The notes under the pieces were generated by a model, which had not been told where the DNA came from, searched no databases, and saw nothing but the letters and a program-made list of their open reading frames with translations. From Ilex aquifolium (Eukaryota; Streptophyta; Magnoliopsida; Aquifoliales; Aquifoliaceae): DNA of 64,000 nucleotides. Positions 9,997-23,112 of this stretch are shown in pieces (the stretch's first letter is position 1; every line of letters begins with the position of its first letter). The DNA lies in NCBI GenBank assembly GCA_951799425.1, contig OX637405.1, positions 31,355,635-31,419,634 of the forward strand, read 5' to 3'. The position numbers and the translations under genes were made by a program.

Positions 9997-12900
9997 GACA
10001 GAGAATGTCCACTCTTACCTTTGCCCTGATCTGTTCCAATAGTGAATCCCTTTCATCTATTTTCTGTATCTGGGGCCGAACCCGCTCTATCGCCTTTCTC
10101 AACTGCAAATAATTCAAAATTTCAGTAAAATGTGACGTGGTAAACATTGTGCAAGAAGGCACAGGAGTAGATGATACAGAAAAATCATTATTACCTTGCT
10201 TTTGTCGTGAGCGGCAACAGCATTGATGAGAGGACTACGAGGTCGAGGAATCTTCATTGGACGATTCCCATTTGGCTTCGCATCTTCAAAAGCTGACCAT
10301 GCAATTTCTCCATCCGAAGTCAGAAAAACATGCTGGGGTTGACCATATTCTTCAGATTGCAGTGACTCAAGGATGTTGCAAGGATTCCTCACTTCTCCCT
10401 CTGAAATTCCAGAGCTCTGCTTAAGCTTTTCATCCTCTAAATTTGTCTCCGGCGCTGCTTGTTGCAGATGTTGGAATGGTTTTTCACGTAGTGACCCAGA
10501 AGCATATGCAGAGGCTGCATTTCCAGTTTTTGTTAGTGTTGAGACCGAATTCACACTAGGCTGCATTATTTGTCCCTCTTCAGCATGGAAGCCCTGTTGT
10601 GCAGTCTCAGCATATGTTACAGGCAGTGTTAAGAATGGGTCCACGGACTGTGTTTCGCCTGAAGTAAGAAAATCATCCAGACTGATCCCATGATTAACCA
10701 TTGTTGGCATTTGCAATGGGAATTGACCAGAGTGCACCAAACTAGCAGCTAAGTGTCCGTGGCCACGTTGGGAAGTCTCATCCTTTACAGCTGAGAGTGG
10801 CAAGACTGGGCTTGAAGGTTGGATTATGTCCCCCTGCATTGCCAGAAAACCCAATTGAGTTTTCTCTTCAGCTGTAGATGACAATATTGGTCGTAAGTAA
10901 TCCACACTATATTGTGCTGCATTTCTCTCGGAAGCTGGGGATATGTGTTGGAGCTTCCCTATCCTCCACTGAACTGGAGGAAGAGGTGGCATCGGAGGCA
11001 TCTCCTCCAAATTGATTTGAGTTGCCTCAGGCAGGCCAATGTCAGGAAAGATAGAAATAGATGAATCCATGGCTTGAAGAGGGATACCAAGTTTATGCCT
11101 GCCAGATTGTGGTGAACCTCTCACCACTGAATGATGGCTTGGTAGGTCCACTGGACCGAATTCGGGATATGCATCAAAGTGTCTTTCTTGATCCAAGTCG
11201 TTTGGAGGTTGTATCAGTTTTGACTGAGAGAACAATTCTAAACTGCCTTTGGTCACAGACACCACACCGTGTTGATCAGCATTCAACTCAATATGTTGAT
11301 CTAGCGGAATTTTGAACTCTCCAAAGTCACGGACAGGCAAAGACAAATCATCTGTTATTTCAACAAGACTATTCTGCTGGAGTGACTTTGATTCTGAAAC
11401 TTGGCCACTGTGTTCTGAAGATGATGGGACTTTGATAGAATTATCAAGATGCAAGCAATTTTTGGCTTCTGCAGCCAGAGATGGGTCAGGAACACTATTG
11501 AGACATTCTGTGTCAGAATCATCACAAGGGACTGCATTGTACAAAGTGGAGTCCAGAACTGGTGAAGCAACTGCTTGTTGGATCAAAATTGAAGACCAAG
11601 CATCTTCGACGTTCTCAACAAACTCATTTTGCTGGGGAGACTTTGATTCTGAATCTGAGCTGCTGTGCTCTGAAGATGATGGAATCAGGGGAGCATTATC
11701 AAGATGCAAACTATTTTCAGTTTCTGCAGCCAGAGAGTAGTCAGGAACACTACCAACCAATTCTGACTGAAAATGATCACAAGAGACTGTACTGCACAGA
11801 ATACTATTCAAATCTGGAGAAGCAATTGTCTGTTGATCACCTTCCCTCTCTTTGTTTGATTCCTCATAATTCTCTGAAAGACATGCCTCAAAAATTTCCA
11901 ATCCACTCCGATCTAAGTCCTCAGGACTAGAAAGGGACTCTTCTTGCAACATTTTGAGATTTATGGATGGAGAATCAGCATCGTTGTTATTAGCATCATT
12001 ACCAGGGCTGGCAATGGCAGGAATCATAAGCACAATTTCTGCTTCAGCTGTTACAGGTTTTTTCTCTTCTGAATGACTATGAACCTCTGTCAGCGATGCA
12101 GGATCTGGAGAGTTTGAAATATCAGATGGAAATTCAAAGGTGCCAGCATCACTTCCAATTAAATCCATCTTGGGGCTGATTTCACCCATTTCTTCACCAT
12201 CTGCTGTGCTGAGAGCTCCATTATGAGTTTTCTCTTCAGAATATGAAACACCGACTTCCGCTGAATCAAGATTAAGTGGTGGAACATCACCTGTTATTTC
12301 CGAGACCTGCTGCTCTGCAAAATTTGGAGTATTGGGACTCTCCACTACAGGATTTAATTTAATGGCTACCTCCTCATCTGATGTAAGAGGATCTGCTTCA
12401 GAAGCTACTGCTACCTCCCCATCCGATGGAACAGTATGTACTTCAGAAGCTGTGCCATTGGGCTTCACATTTGGATTACAAGTTTCAAATTCTGGCGAGG
12501 CCACATCAAAAGGCTTCCCTTCTGCGTGTGAAATAATTGAATGTGGCAATTTAATCTGATCGCCAACCATAATTTTAGCATAATTACTTTCTGCATGTGC
12601 AGTTTGATGCATATCATCCAATGGACTTTCATTACTGTTCTTATCAAGAGTTGCCTCCAACTCCAAGATGGTTGAAAAATGAATGGAAACATCAGGAAAC
12701 ACATTTGAATCTTCATCATCCAACTCATCCACAGGACCGCTTTCAACAGACGTTATAGGTGAGAGGATATCTTTTGTCTGAGAAGAAACATTAGAAGACC
12801 TAGGTGTACGGGATAAATTATCACTCAGATTATTCCCAGTTTCTTCACTAAATTTAGTGTCAGGTTTGCTACAGTCGGCGAATATTTCATCCAGTTCTGA

Positions 12901-15900
12901 TCCCACCGAAGTACCTTTCATCAATAATTCTCCAGGATCCACTGGTGAAAGTTTTGGACCTAAATCTGTGCAATGTAAACTAGATGACATCTCTCCAAAA
13001 TGAGGCCTATCACATGGGACCTCTCCAACCTCAACAGATGGCCCATTGGAGACTAAAAGCTCTGGAGGTTGGGGCACTGGAACCTGCTCATAAACTGAGA
13101 GCTGGCCAGATGACTTACCAATGATCTCATGTTGAAAATTTTCAGTAGATGGAAAAACTTTAGCTGAAACATCTTTATCTAAAGGAGTATTCTCGGCCGA
13201 AGTGCTTACAGTATCAGAATAGGAAGAACTAGATATGCCCTTTCTGGATGAAGTGTTCCAATCCTCCAATGCAGTAGAATTTCTTGTCGATTGAGAATCT
13301 GAAACATGCACTTCAAGTTGGTCTTCATTTGCATCAGTATCCGTTACCTGCTTTTCACTTTGTAACAAGCCCAGACCATTCTTGGCTCTAAACTCGGAAT
13401 CTATCTCCATTTCTGATTCCATGGCAGTAAGGGCATCCAAGTAATTATCTATCTCCCTTCCAGTATCATCAGATTGGTGACCATCTACACTACCATCCAC
13501 TTTGCTTTCCCCATCAACCACTATTTCTTTTTCATTCACAAACTTTTGAAGTGTAGGCAAGATGTTATCTGCTTCAAGATGAGAGCTTTGTTCAGGCACC
13601 GTCAACATCACTCCATCGGTGACATCCACACTCAACTGATGCATCCATGGTTTTAGAATGGTCCCTTCTATATTAGAAGAAGAACATGGACTTCTCTCTC
13701 TCTGCAGTGACTCTCTCTTGGGACTCACTGTACTGATTTCAAGTACTTCAAGCCCTGAAGAACTAGTAATAATGGGTGGCAATTTCCAGGGTGAGGAATT
13801 AGCCGAGATTTCGTGAATCTCCTTATGTTTTGGCGAAGGAGTCTTAAAAAGCTTCTCCATGTAACTTTTTCCAAATTTTGAGTCAAACGGAAATCCATTC
13901 AGCCTTCTCTTCAATTTCACATGACGCGCAGGATCACCAATACCATTCTCAACTCGCTCCTCCAGAAACAACTGACGGAGTCTGCACTATTCCGAAAAAA
14001 AAATTAGTGAGCAATTGACAATGCATGCCTAAAAAAGCCAGAACAACTAAAAGAGTAATATCATGCATGAAAATGAAATTAATGATCTCACTTGGCATGT
14101 GATGTTGGTAAAACCTCTGGGGTTGCTCCATTCCTCCGGTGTGATCCTTTCTTCTGCCACAAGTTAAGGAATAAGTTTACATTCCTTTTACCAGCAAAAA
14201 TAAACAATAAGCACTTATCTTCGACTTCATCAAAGATTTGGAGATGACACAAGTTCGTATTATCTGGTAACCAGTTACTTTCAGCAAAAGGAGAAAATAG
14301 TATGCCGCTGATAAAAACCATTGAGTTTTACTTTAGAATAACCAAAGAAGGGCATATAAAAAGAAAGAAAAAATGAAAAAGAGTACCTTATGCTGCTATG
14401 AAGCAATGTAGAATTCAACTAAAATAAAGAAGTGGCAGTTAAAATTCCTTTTAATCCAAAGACACTGGAAAAGTTGGTTTTTTTTTTGCAATAAGTGATT
14501 TCAATCATTTCATTACCCGAAGAGAATATATGTATAACGAATGTGATTTCATGCAAAACATAAATACCAAAAAACCCTGAAGTTCAACATAAAGTTTAGT
14601 GGTAGAGGCCCTGAATATATAATCTCCACAAGCTAAGAAATAAACCTTGAAGGGTAAGATAATAATATCACACACAAAACATAATTTACCAAAAAAATTC
14701 AAAACCAGAAATAGTAAAATAGCAACCAAAAACAACGAAAAGGTTTCCAAGTCGAAACCATAGTGTGAGTACCTAGCATCTAACACCTTTTATGTATTGA
14801 GCTCATTCAATCTTTACCACAAAACTTACACTGAAGAGGCTGTAACTATAGGATATACATTTAAAAGGTGGCGAAAAAAGGTTGTAGTCAACCTTTTTAA
14901 CGAATCATTGTTTATATTTTTTGCTTACAAGGATGAATTCAGTCTTCAGAACACCTGTCTAATCCTCCAAGCACATGAAGTTGCCTCATCCATGCACCGG
15001 ATAGTTAATCACATGTTTAATTTGTTTAGTATCTCAGGCATTTAGATACAGGAACAACTTTACAGATCCACCTTGTGCCTTGGTGGATCTTACGTCAATG
15101 TGCATAGGGATGTTTGTGCGCAAGCTTTTTCACAAAAGCAGACAGTGGCCAGAAGCAACAGAAATGTACCAGACACAAAGCACTAATTTGTCGGGTAATT
15201 GCAGAATAAATTATGATAAATGATACTCAGTTCGCTGATTTACCTTGGCTTTTCGAGTTTTCTTTTCCCTCTGAACTTCTGCTTTCATCATCTCAAAGGC
15301 TGATGCTTGTACTTTAAAGAATGATGGATCAGTATAGCGCTTTAAACATGCCCCAGCACCCGCAACGTCAAACCTGTTAAGAGTTGTGTAAATTTGACAA
15401 GATTTCCATTCCCTGAGAAAGATTTCTATTTCACTTCATGTGATATCAAAGGTCATACTTGTCAAGAAGAAATAACCGAGGTGGACCCCGGCACTCTTCA
15501 TAAGAGTCCATTATAAATCGAGGTAAATCTTCCTGCGTCATTAGATTCTGGTCCATGTGCGAATTAGGATGCCAATCAACACCTGAAATAATAACACCTC
15601 CACATCACTACCCTCTTATCATTCATTTTCTCCTAGGACAAGATAATGCTCCAGAGTACACTAATTGATTCTTTTACATAAAGAACATTATAATGAGACA
15701 ACAGTGGCACAACATTTAGCAGAGATGTTCCATTGTCCTAAAGTGAATCAAAAGTAGATGTATTAGATGTAATAAATTTACAATGAGCATTTAGGCAGTA
15801 GACTATAAACACTATCCCAATCTATAGGGTCAAACTGCAAAACATGCAGCAGGAAGGATTACCAGGTAAAGCACTGGTTGCAGAAGAATAGTATAAATAA

Positions 15901-17539
15901 GATTGATGCAAGGACAAAAGATTAATCAACAAGCAATTAGAGAAGATATGGATAACCTGCATTGCGAAAAAACGATGAGTGATTGGTTTGGCAGAGAAAG
16001 GACTTCTCGAAAGAGGGAAATTCTGCCTCAAGCTGTTGTACACGAACCTTTAGACTATGGCCTCTTGCAGCTGTTGCCATCACCTCCTCATGCAAGTTAT
16101 GGAATATCTCAGCAGCAAACCTTCAGAAATCACAAAAGCCGAGCAATGTTGAATTTGCTGCATCGAAGTTCGATAATAATGTACATATGAAAACTCAATT
16201 GCATGGTGGCGGAAGTGGAACCAATGGAAGTCATAGGTGACCACAAAAATGAGATCATTCAGATTACTGGGTCAGCTATGTGACTGTACCGCTCTACTGA
16301 GAGTTCCAAAATTGATGATAACTGAGAAAAGACAAGCCTCAGGACCCAAAAAAACACAAACAAAACAACAGACCAACCTGTTCTTCAATTTTCATAATGA
16401 CAAAGAGAATCCTAAGGCCGAAAGTCAAGAAATCATATATCACATCGTTGCTTACTTTACAATGCCACATGGGTATAAAATTGATATAATCAGATATTTG
16501 CAGGTCACATGCAATACTAGTGGTGTATCTCAATATTGCAAGCCTTAATGACTTCCAGTTCGTGTATATAGAATATGTGCAATATTCGCTGCCTGCGCAG
16601 TTGGTCTGAAGATTCCAGGTCTAATAAAGGATTCAGGATGGAAAATATGCCTTTTATATCAGTTCCCAGTGAATTTCTCATTGACATTAGCCGAGTAGGG
16701 ATTAAGATCAAATTGCAGAAAAACAATTTACAACGAGAAGGCCATCTTCCAGTGATTCAGCGGATATGGCACTAGTGTATTGGCATAGTTTACAAAAATG
16801 AGAGTCCTTTGAACTTTCAGCCATTATGGCAAAGTACTGCGTAGGGAGACCTTCAAGGAACATGAGTGTGGTAATAATCATTCCAAAAACAATAAGAGAA
16901 AAGAGATTGACAATATAGCTTGAATAGGACAGCAGGATCATAACATACCACATATCCCATATCCCAATCCATCTGTATGGCCAGTCCCACATTTACATTC
17001 TGATTCATAAAAAATTTACTAGTTTTCATGTAGCTCGCCTTATCAAACAATTCACAGATTCAATCAAATCAAGATCATAAAAGCAAAAAAAAAAAAAAAG
17101 AAACAGTAGCACCCCCCAAAAAAAAAGCCGACTGAAAGAACAGAATTCATTATACAAGTTAAACTAAAAACTAAAGAATCCAAGACAAATAAACTCAAAG
17201 CCATAAATTCTGAATTCAAAGAAGATCTCAGACCCTATCCGATAGCAAATTCCTAATTTTACAAAACACAAAATCTCCAAATCCACAAATTCAATGTCTA
17301 ATCCCGCAGAATTTTGTCGCACAACACCATAATCGAAACTCAGAAGCCAACTCAAACCGAAGTTAGTATGGAAAGGCAACTCACTCAGCAAGGTCGCCCA
17401 ACTGGCGCAAAACGCCGACGAGAGCTGCCATGGCCACACCTTCCAGTAGAGCCTCAGGATCATCATTTTCAACTGCTCTGTACAGCTCTGGATCAGCCAA
17501 GCTGAACTCATTCCTTATCTGATACCTACTCAACGGCAT
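9625..17539 (-). CDS. SCAR/WAVE protein, SCAR2-like, nine coding exons
   Basis: This protein activates the Arp2/3 actin nucleator as a subunit of the plasma-membrane WAVE complex. Exons, all on the minus strand: 17385-17539, 15957-16120, 15459-15582, 15244-15373, 14092-14153, 10195-13981, 10019-10102, 9763-9867 and 9625-9678. Every junction is GT-AG and phases agree, giving 4665 bp and 1554 residues. The N-terminal SCAR homology domain (residues 1 to about 190) starts [20 protein letters not shown]. Exon 6 alone encodes about residues 212-1474. It is an acidic Ser-rich region with a short proline motif ([11 protein letters not shown]) and ends in the WH2 actin-binding segment ([14 protein letters not shown]). 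The last exons give the central region ([13 protein letters not shown]) and the acidic Arp2/3-binding tail ([13 protein letters not shown]). An internal 85-residue tandem duplication lies in exon 6. The frame is intact throughout, so it is probably functional. Confidence 0.95.
9723..9760 (-). repeat. (CT)n microsatellite abutting a SCAR splice donor
   Basis: On the gene strand the CT run begins directly after the donor dinucleotide of the last intron (CAG|GTCTCTCTC). The repeat therefore forms positions +3 onward of the 5' splice site. Confidence 0.9.
9938..9999 (-). repeat. (CT)n microsatellite in the preceding SCAR intron
   Basis: A GA/CT run of about 51 bp continues as an imperfect tail. 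It starts within about 20-30 bp of the donor GTAAGAG of the intron between the penultimate two exons. Confidence 0.9.
11365..11850 (-). repeat. Internal 255-bp (85-residue) tandem duplication in SCAR exon 6
   Basis: Two adjacent in-frame units encode similar peptides with the shared landmarks QQ..ASP.L.S.L, SVPD.SLAAE, LHLDN, PSSSEHS and SESKS.QQN. At the DNA level the landmark gactttgattctgaa recurs at 11384 and 11639, giving a period of 255 bp. The units have diverged, so the duplication is old. Confidence 0.88.
17384..17385 (-). other. Zero-length marker: first SCAR intron begins at 17384
   Basis: The first intron (16121-17384) is the longest in the gene at 1264 bp, starts GTGAGT and ends GAAG. 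I see no nested gene in it. The other introns that exceed 300 bp are 14154-15243 and 15583-15956. Confidence 0.7.
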
Positions 17540-17623
17540 TCTGATTTTTTCTCAGATAATGACTCCCTTGTAGTTGTAGTCTATCTTCTACATTACATTT
17601 GCCACCAAAATTAACATGCGAAC

Positions 17624-17632
17624 TATATATAC
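17624..17632 (-). promoter_or_regulatory. Candidate TATA box of the SCAR gene
   Basis: A TATATATAG motif on the minus strand lies about 85 bp upstream of the SCAR start codon, a plausible distance for a short leader. AT-rich sequence makes chance matches common. Confidence 0.35.
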
Positions 17633-17639
17633 ATACAAA

Positions 17640-20600
17640 ATTCTACTTGGAGAGACAGAGAGTTTTAGAGAATTTGAAGGGGTTGTTGAAATGAATACAC
17701 AGAGGAATTAGCAAATTATTTTATTTCAAAGGGCAAAAAAGAGTAAATTACACTTTGACCCATCTAAACTATGGACTCGATTTCATTTTGTACCTTAAAC
17801 TATCGAATGTTTTACATTACTCCTTCAACTACTCGAATTATTTTACATTTCCCTAATCACATACATCATCTATCCTTTTGGATGATAATTGCTAATGTTT
17901 TGAGATAAAGTGAAGAAAAAAAATTATGTAATTTGAGGGGTAAAATGAAAATAATTTTTAGTTAAATAATAAATATATAACGAATGTTAATAATTAGGAT
18001 ATATCAACGTTTCTTTGGTCTAATGATACTCCTTATCTTATGAAGATTTTATCTTTTTGAGGTCAATGATTCAAGTTCTCATTCCCCAAAAAAGTTAATA
18101 ATTAGGATAATGTGAAAATAATTATATAAACCAAGTTAGAAACCAAAATCAAGTTTTATTTCCCAATCACTTGAGGTCGGCTGTATGAGTATGTTTTTGT
18201 CATTCATTTCGATCATGCATTATACACTCATTTAAATTAAATATTTTAATATCTTTTCTTATTATTTCATTAAATATTATCCTCAATTGGAATTATTCTA
18301 CTATTTCTCTAATATGGTCATTTCATTTTATATTTTTTTTAGTTTTTTACACATCTATCTTAATAATTACATAGTTGAGATTATAATATAATTTAATAGT
18401 TAAAGGGATATTATAAAAAATAAAGCATAATTGAGGGGTCAAAATATAATTTACCCAAAAAAAAATGAACAAATGATTTATGGTGGGACGTGGGAGGGCT
18501 TAAAATACGCGTGTGAATGCAGAGCGCGCATCGTGCCGCTTGTCATGGTCTGGCAGTGTATTGGATCATGTATCTTATCTGCACTGTTGTCTTTATATCA
18601 GCCATTGATTACAGCAAATATCACCTGGTACTAACATGGATTGGACTTCCAAACAATCGAACATGCAAGTTCAGTTTGATTCAGTTTTGTTTTGATTTGT
18701 TCAGATTTATTTATTTTGAAAATATATTAGATTTAATTAAATTTCTTTCTTTATTTTACAAATAAATAGAATTCAATCAAGATTCAAGTAGATCCGACTT
18801 GGTTTCAAAATATTTTGGCTCATAAATAAATTTAATTTTACCTACCCAACAATTTATATTAGAAAAAAGGAATAACGTCATGCTTATCTCTAAATAGTTT
18901 TATACTATCTATATTTTTCTTTTTCTTTTTTTGTTATAGATTTTTTTAAAAAAATAAACTTTTAAGGTTTGGTTTTATGATTGATTATATAAATATTGTT
19001 GAGAAATAAAATTTTTCGAATTGATTACAAAGGTGTAAATTTTAACTTTTAATTTTTTTGTTGAACAATTGAACTTGCTTGCTCTTAGTTCGAGCTTGAC
19101 GTAGAGTTGAATTTGAGTAAGAATTGAAGTTGATCTTGAGTTTGATTAATTGCAAAGAAACTAAAAGTAAACACCTCAAACTTGGTTCGATTAACATTGA
19201 GAAAAAAAAATACATGGGTAAATTTCACCCATACTCTAATATTTGGTTTTATTATACGATTACCCTTTCACATTTAATAAATGACACTAAGAGCCCATTA
19301 AATGTACATTGTTACTAGCATTAACATAAAAACTATTACCTTCAATTTAACTGACTAAAAATGAGCAAAATTCATGTCTACATCCACACCCATCATCCAT
19401 GCCCAAATCTATGACCCATACACCTTCTTCCCTAAACGCTAGCCCCTTATCTCTCTCTCTCTCTAGATGATCTGTTGCAGCGATGAACGAAGGTAGTTGT
19501 TAGTGGTTGATGATGGGTATGGTCTACGTGGTTTTGGTGGAGTAAATTTTTTGGGGTAAGTAAATGGTTGGTGGCGATATATTTGAATTCTAAAACTAAA
19601 TTTTGGAGGGTATTTTTAATATTCTAAAAATTATTATTGATAACAGAGTAAGTAAATAGTTGATGATGATATATTTGAATTCTTAAACTTAAATTTGGAA
19701 GGTATTTTTAGTATTCTAAGAATTATTATTGATTACATCAATTTTAACTGTTAATCATTCTAACGCCTATTAGTTGAAAATGGTGTAGCTGTTACAAATT
19801 TTAAATATTAAAGGAATTTCGTATAATTTTTAAAATGAGAGGGAGTATTCATGTAATAAAATTAAATATCAGGAGATATAAGTGAAATTTACCCTAAATA
19901 CATAAATGTGCTTATGGGTGTTAATCGAGCTGAATTCGAGCCTAATTCAAGCCTAATTTACACATAAACGAGCTGGCTCATTTGACTATTTACACATAAA
20001 CGAGCTTAAAAAAATGTTCAAACTTGACTTGATTAACAGCCCTAAATGTGCTTGTATCTATGTGACTAAGGGTGCAAATGTGTTTTTTCATGCTGACGTT
20101 CCTTTTTCTTTCTCATAGATTTATTATTATTATTATTATTTATTTTATATACTGACCTATGATCTAGATTCTAGATGTTCAAATACGTGAAAGATAAAAA
20201 AATGCTGGGTTACGTTTTGGAATGGAGCCCACTTTTTTTACTTTTTTTTTGGGACACAGAGTGGAGCCCACTGACAAGTAGAATTTTCGGACATGGGGCG
20301 TCACGCATCAGCAAGTTCTTTTCTTGAACACTTATTTATTGATTTTAAAATAATTCAAGGTTATATATAATATAATAAGGGCATTAGGTTGACTCAATTT
20401 TGGATTAGGTCACCATACGAGCATTAGAAGAAGAATTCAATGCACCATTTCGCACGTACGAAATACCTACCATACTATATAGATGCGTTTTTGAATTATA
20501 AAAGATGGTGGTTAGTGAGATTATTGACTTTTATGATAGTTTCTTGAATAACTTTAATTTTTTTTTTCTAACGGTAGTTGTTTTGGGGGTGGGGTCCGGA

Positions 20601-21239
20601 AAGAATTTAACATTAATCCCATGTTACTATAACTAATTATGCAATACAAAATTAATTTAATGAACCCCGCTAATCTAATGTGTAATTATTGGATGTGGTA
20701 GTTAGTTAAAGTTTTTTTTTTTTTTAAATTGAATTTATCATGCCCTAATATTGATTTATAATAGTTTGGAATATGATAGTGTCGATAACGATATAGTATG
20801 ACTGTTGTATTGAATATTCTCTCTAAAAATGTACCCTTAGCACTAATGTTTAATAACCAAAAAAAAGAAAGGAATATTGAAGTAATAGTGCATGCATGTA
20901 TAATGTAGCACAATATTTTCAGGATTTAGGGGGGTAACTTTAAGCCAAGATGAATCACATTTACTGTGAACTAAAGCATGAAAACTGAGGAAGCTTCGTG
21001 GAGCTTTTCGTTTTCAAGGATTCTTCCCGTCTTTTTAACCTTTGGTTCTACAGAGAAAGAAGATATAGGAATCATAGGAAGGTTGGTCTGACAGTTGTTC
21101 TCCGTAGTCCTTCTCGAAAGAACTGTCCTGGCTTTCTAGTATTTGTCTTTTCCCCCTACCTCCTAAGATGTTCCAATAATGTGTGTGAGAGAGAAACGGA
21201 GAGAGAGTAGTGGGCACTGGGCACTTATTTTTTGAAGCA
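17640..21239. other. Gene-free interval upstream of SCAR
   Basis: AT-rich sequence without a recognised gene. A short repeat with a B-box-like motif (gattcaagttc) at about 18000-18090 may be a SINE fragment. A TTA microsatellite lies at about 20121-20140. Reading frames here are short and unlike known proteins. Confidence 0.5.
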
Positions 21240-21410
21240 CTGTTATTTTTGGTCTAACGGTTAGTAGTGTTCGGATTAGTTTACGTGCATCTCGATAAAG
21301 ACAGACCATACAAGCCGGAACTAGGATATTCATGAGAATAAATCCCTCATGGCCTAGTCTCAAGAGGTTGTCAAGATTCGAACATAGTTAAAATGTAGAC
21401 TTAATCAATT
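21240..21410 (-). mobile_element. SINE fragment, minus orientation
   Basis: In reverse complement it has the B-box-like gttcgaatcttg, followed by the block catgagggatttattctcat and the tail region seen in the SINEs at 7736 and 26300. No target duplication or T-run is clear, so it is probably old or truncated. Confidence 0.6.
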
Positions 21411-22597
21411 ACTGTCATTGATTTCATTGTAGGTCCCAACATTTATTAAGACCCACAACATATTCAATGGTTGTGATTGATCAAATCCACATTTTAAATC
21501 CAAATAACATTTCTCATTTTTTTTATAGTAGCCAATGGTCCCAATTATAATCCAACTCTCACGCCTGGCGCCAAGAAACATACACTAATGTTAAACATTA
21601 CGCCAACTTCGAGTGCAAATATCTGTCAAGGAATTCAGCGGCAGCAAGATTAACTTGTCACCATGTTGTTCAGTAGACAAATTAGAAGGAGAAAAGAGTA
21701 AATCATCAATTAAGTTTCTTTTAGAGCAATAAGTATTATATACTCAAAAAGATGGAAAACCCGATCTCTAATCATGTTTACACATTTGAACTACTCCTTA
21801 ATTACTTAGACTTTCACTTTACTCTAATTAGTAAAAAGTCGTGCATATGGACTTTTGCATAAAATATAAAAAGAATATGGGTCACCGTCTATCTTTGAGC
21901 ACAACACAAGCAACGATATGTATCGATTTTAGCCAAAAGGTCTATGTAAAATACAGCATGAATAGTATTAAGTGTTTGTGGGGCATAATAACTTGTAAGG
22001 TTGTTCATATACTATTAGTAGTGTAATTGGAACAATAACAATGTAACTTGAAATACATTTTATACAAGTAGCATACAAGAAAAGTATAGTATAACATAAC
22101 ATAATAATCTAAATGACTTTGATCCATATATGTGTAGATATAATCATGTAATCTTTGCTTTAAAGCTTTGGTTCATAGGTAGGTGGGGATGCTTTCAACT
22201 ATGGTGAGTGGTGAAGTGGATCAAAACCGTTTCCATTTGCCGACCAAATCTGAATTTCTGCAAATAGTATGCTCCACGTGTTTGTTGATGTCAGAGAAAT
22301 GATTATATCTATATGTACAGGAAAAAAATCACCATCTTAAGCTCTATTTTACTAAACATCTGTGGGTTGGCTTTTGTATGAAGCAACTTCGTTATAGTTT
22401 TGTACCCCACCAATCATTCGTTACACTTGACTATGTTGATTCCGATTTTGGTTGGTTGGTTGGTTGGTTGGTTGGAGTTAGTCCCAATCTAGGTTTAATG
22501 TTCCTGATCGGTATAGGTGTAACTGCTAACAAAAGAATCCATTATGTGCGACCAAACATCGAAAGGAAATAGTTTATAGAGGCAAATTTTTGAGGTC
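21411..22597. other. Gene-free interval
   Basis: AT-rich sequence with a (GGTT)5-6 tetranucleotide repeat at about 22451-22476. No gene is seen. Confidence 0.5.
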
Positions 22598-23112
22598 GAG
22601 GGCTGACAATAGTGTCTTATCGGGTTGTGTTATTTTGGGTCCATGTCGAGCACTATTCAACCATAATCTAATCTGTTTGACTAGTTATGTCGTATCGTGT
22701 CGATATATTTATTTTTGTACTGTATTCGTGTTAACTCATATAACCCATGAATAAAAAATTTAACGCTAAATTTTATATCTAAAATTTTATTATCACTTAA
22801 TCGAACATATGCTCATACTTTTTTTATAAACTAAAAATTAACTTATAATAATAAATTGGGTAAAAATATATATTTTTTACTAGAATTAGGTCACTACTTA
22901 ATAAAATATAATAAAAATTTGACATTTTATTATTATAATACTACTTAAACGTATTATGTTATTTGTATTTGATACTAACCCAACCTATTATTATTCGTGT
23001 TACTGGGTCGTGGTGTATACCAGTTCGTGTCGAAAAATGACTAACTCTAACCCACTAAATTCGTATCGATTTCAAGTCATGTTTTCGTATTGTGTCAGAA
23101 ATTGTCGTCCTC
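22598..23112. mobile_element. Degenerate hAT-like MITE
   Basis: The left end reads gagggctgacaatagtgtc and the right end, reading inward, gaggacgacaatttctgaca: imperfect inverted termini. Near both ends there are blocks such as tcgtgtcgatat and cgtgttaactcatataaccc, of the kind common in plant hAT-derived MITEs. I could not find an 8-bp target duplication. Confidence 0.45.

Noticed and set aside
11061-11930. Plus-strand frames of 84-142 codons opposite SCAR exon 6
   Set aside because: They are shadows of the long minus-strand exon. They have no splice or family support.
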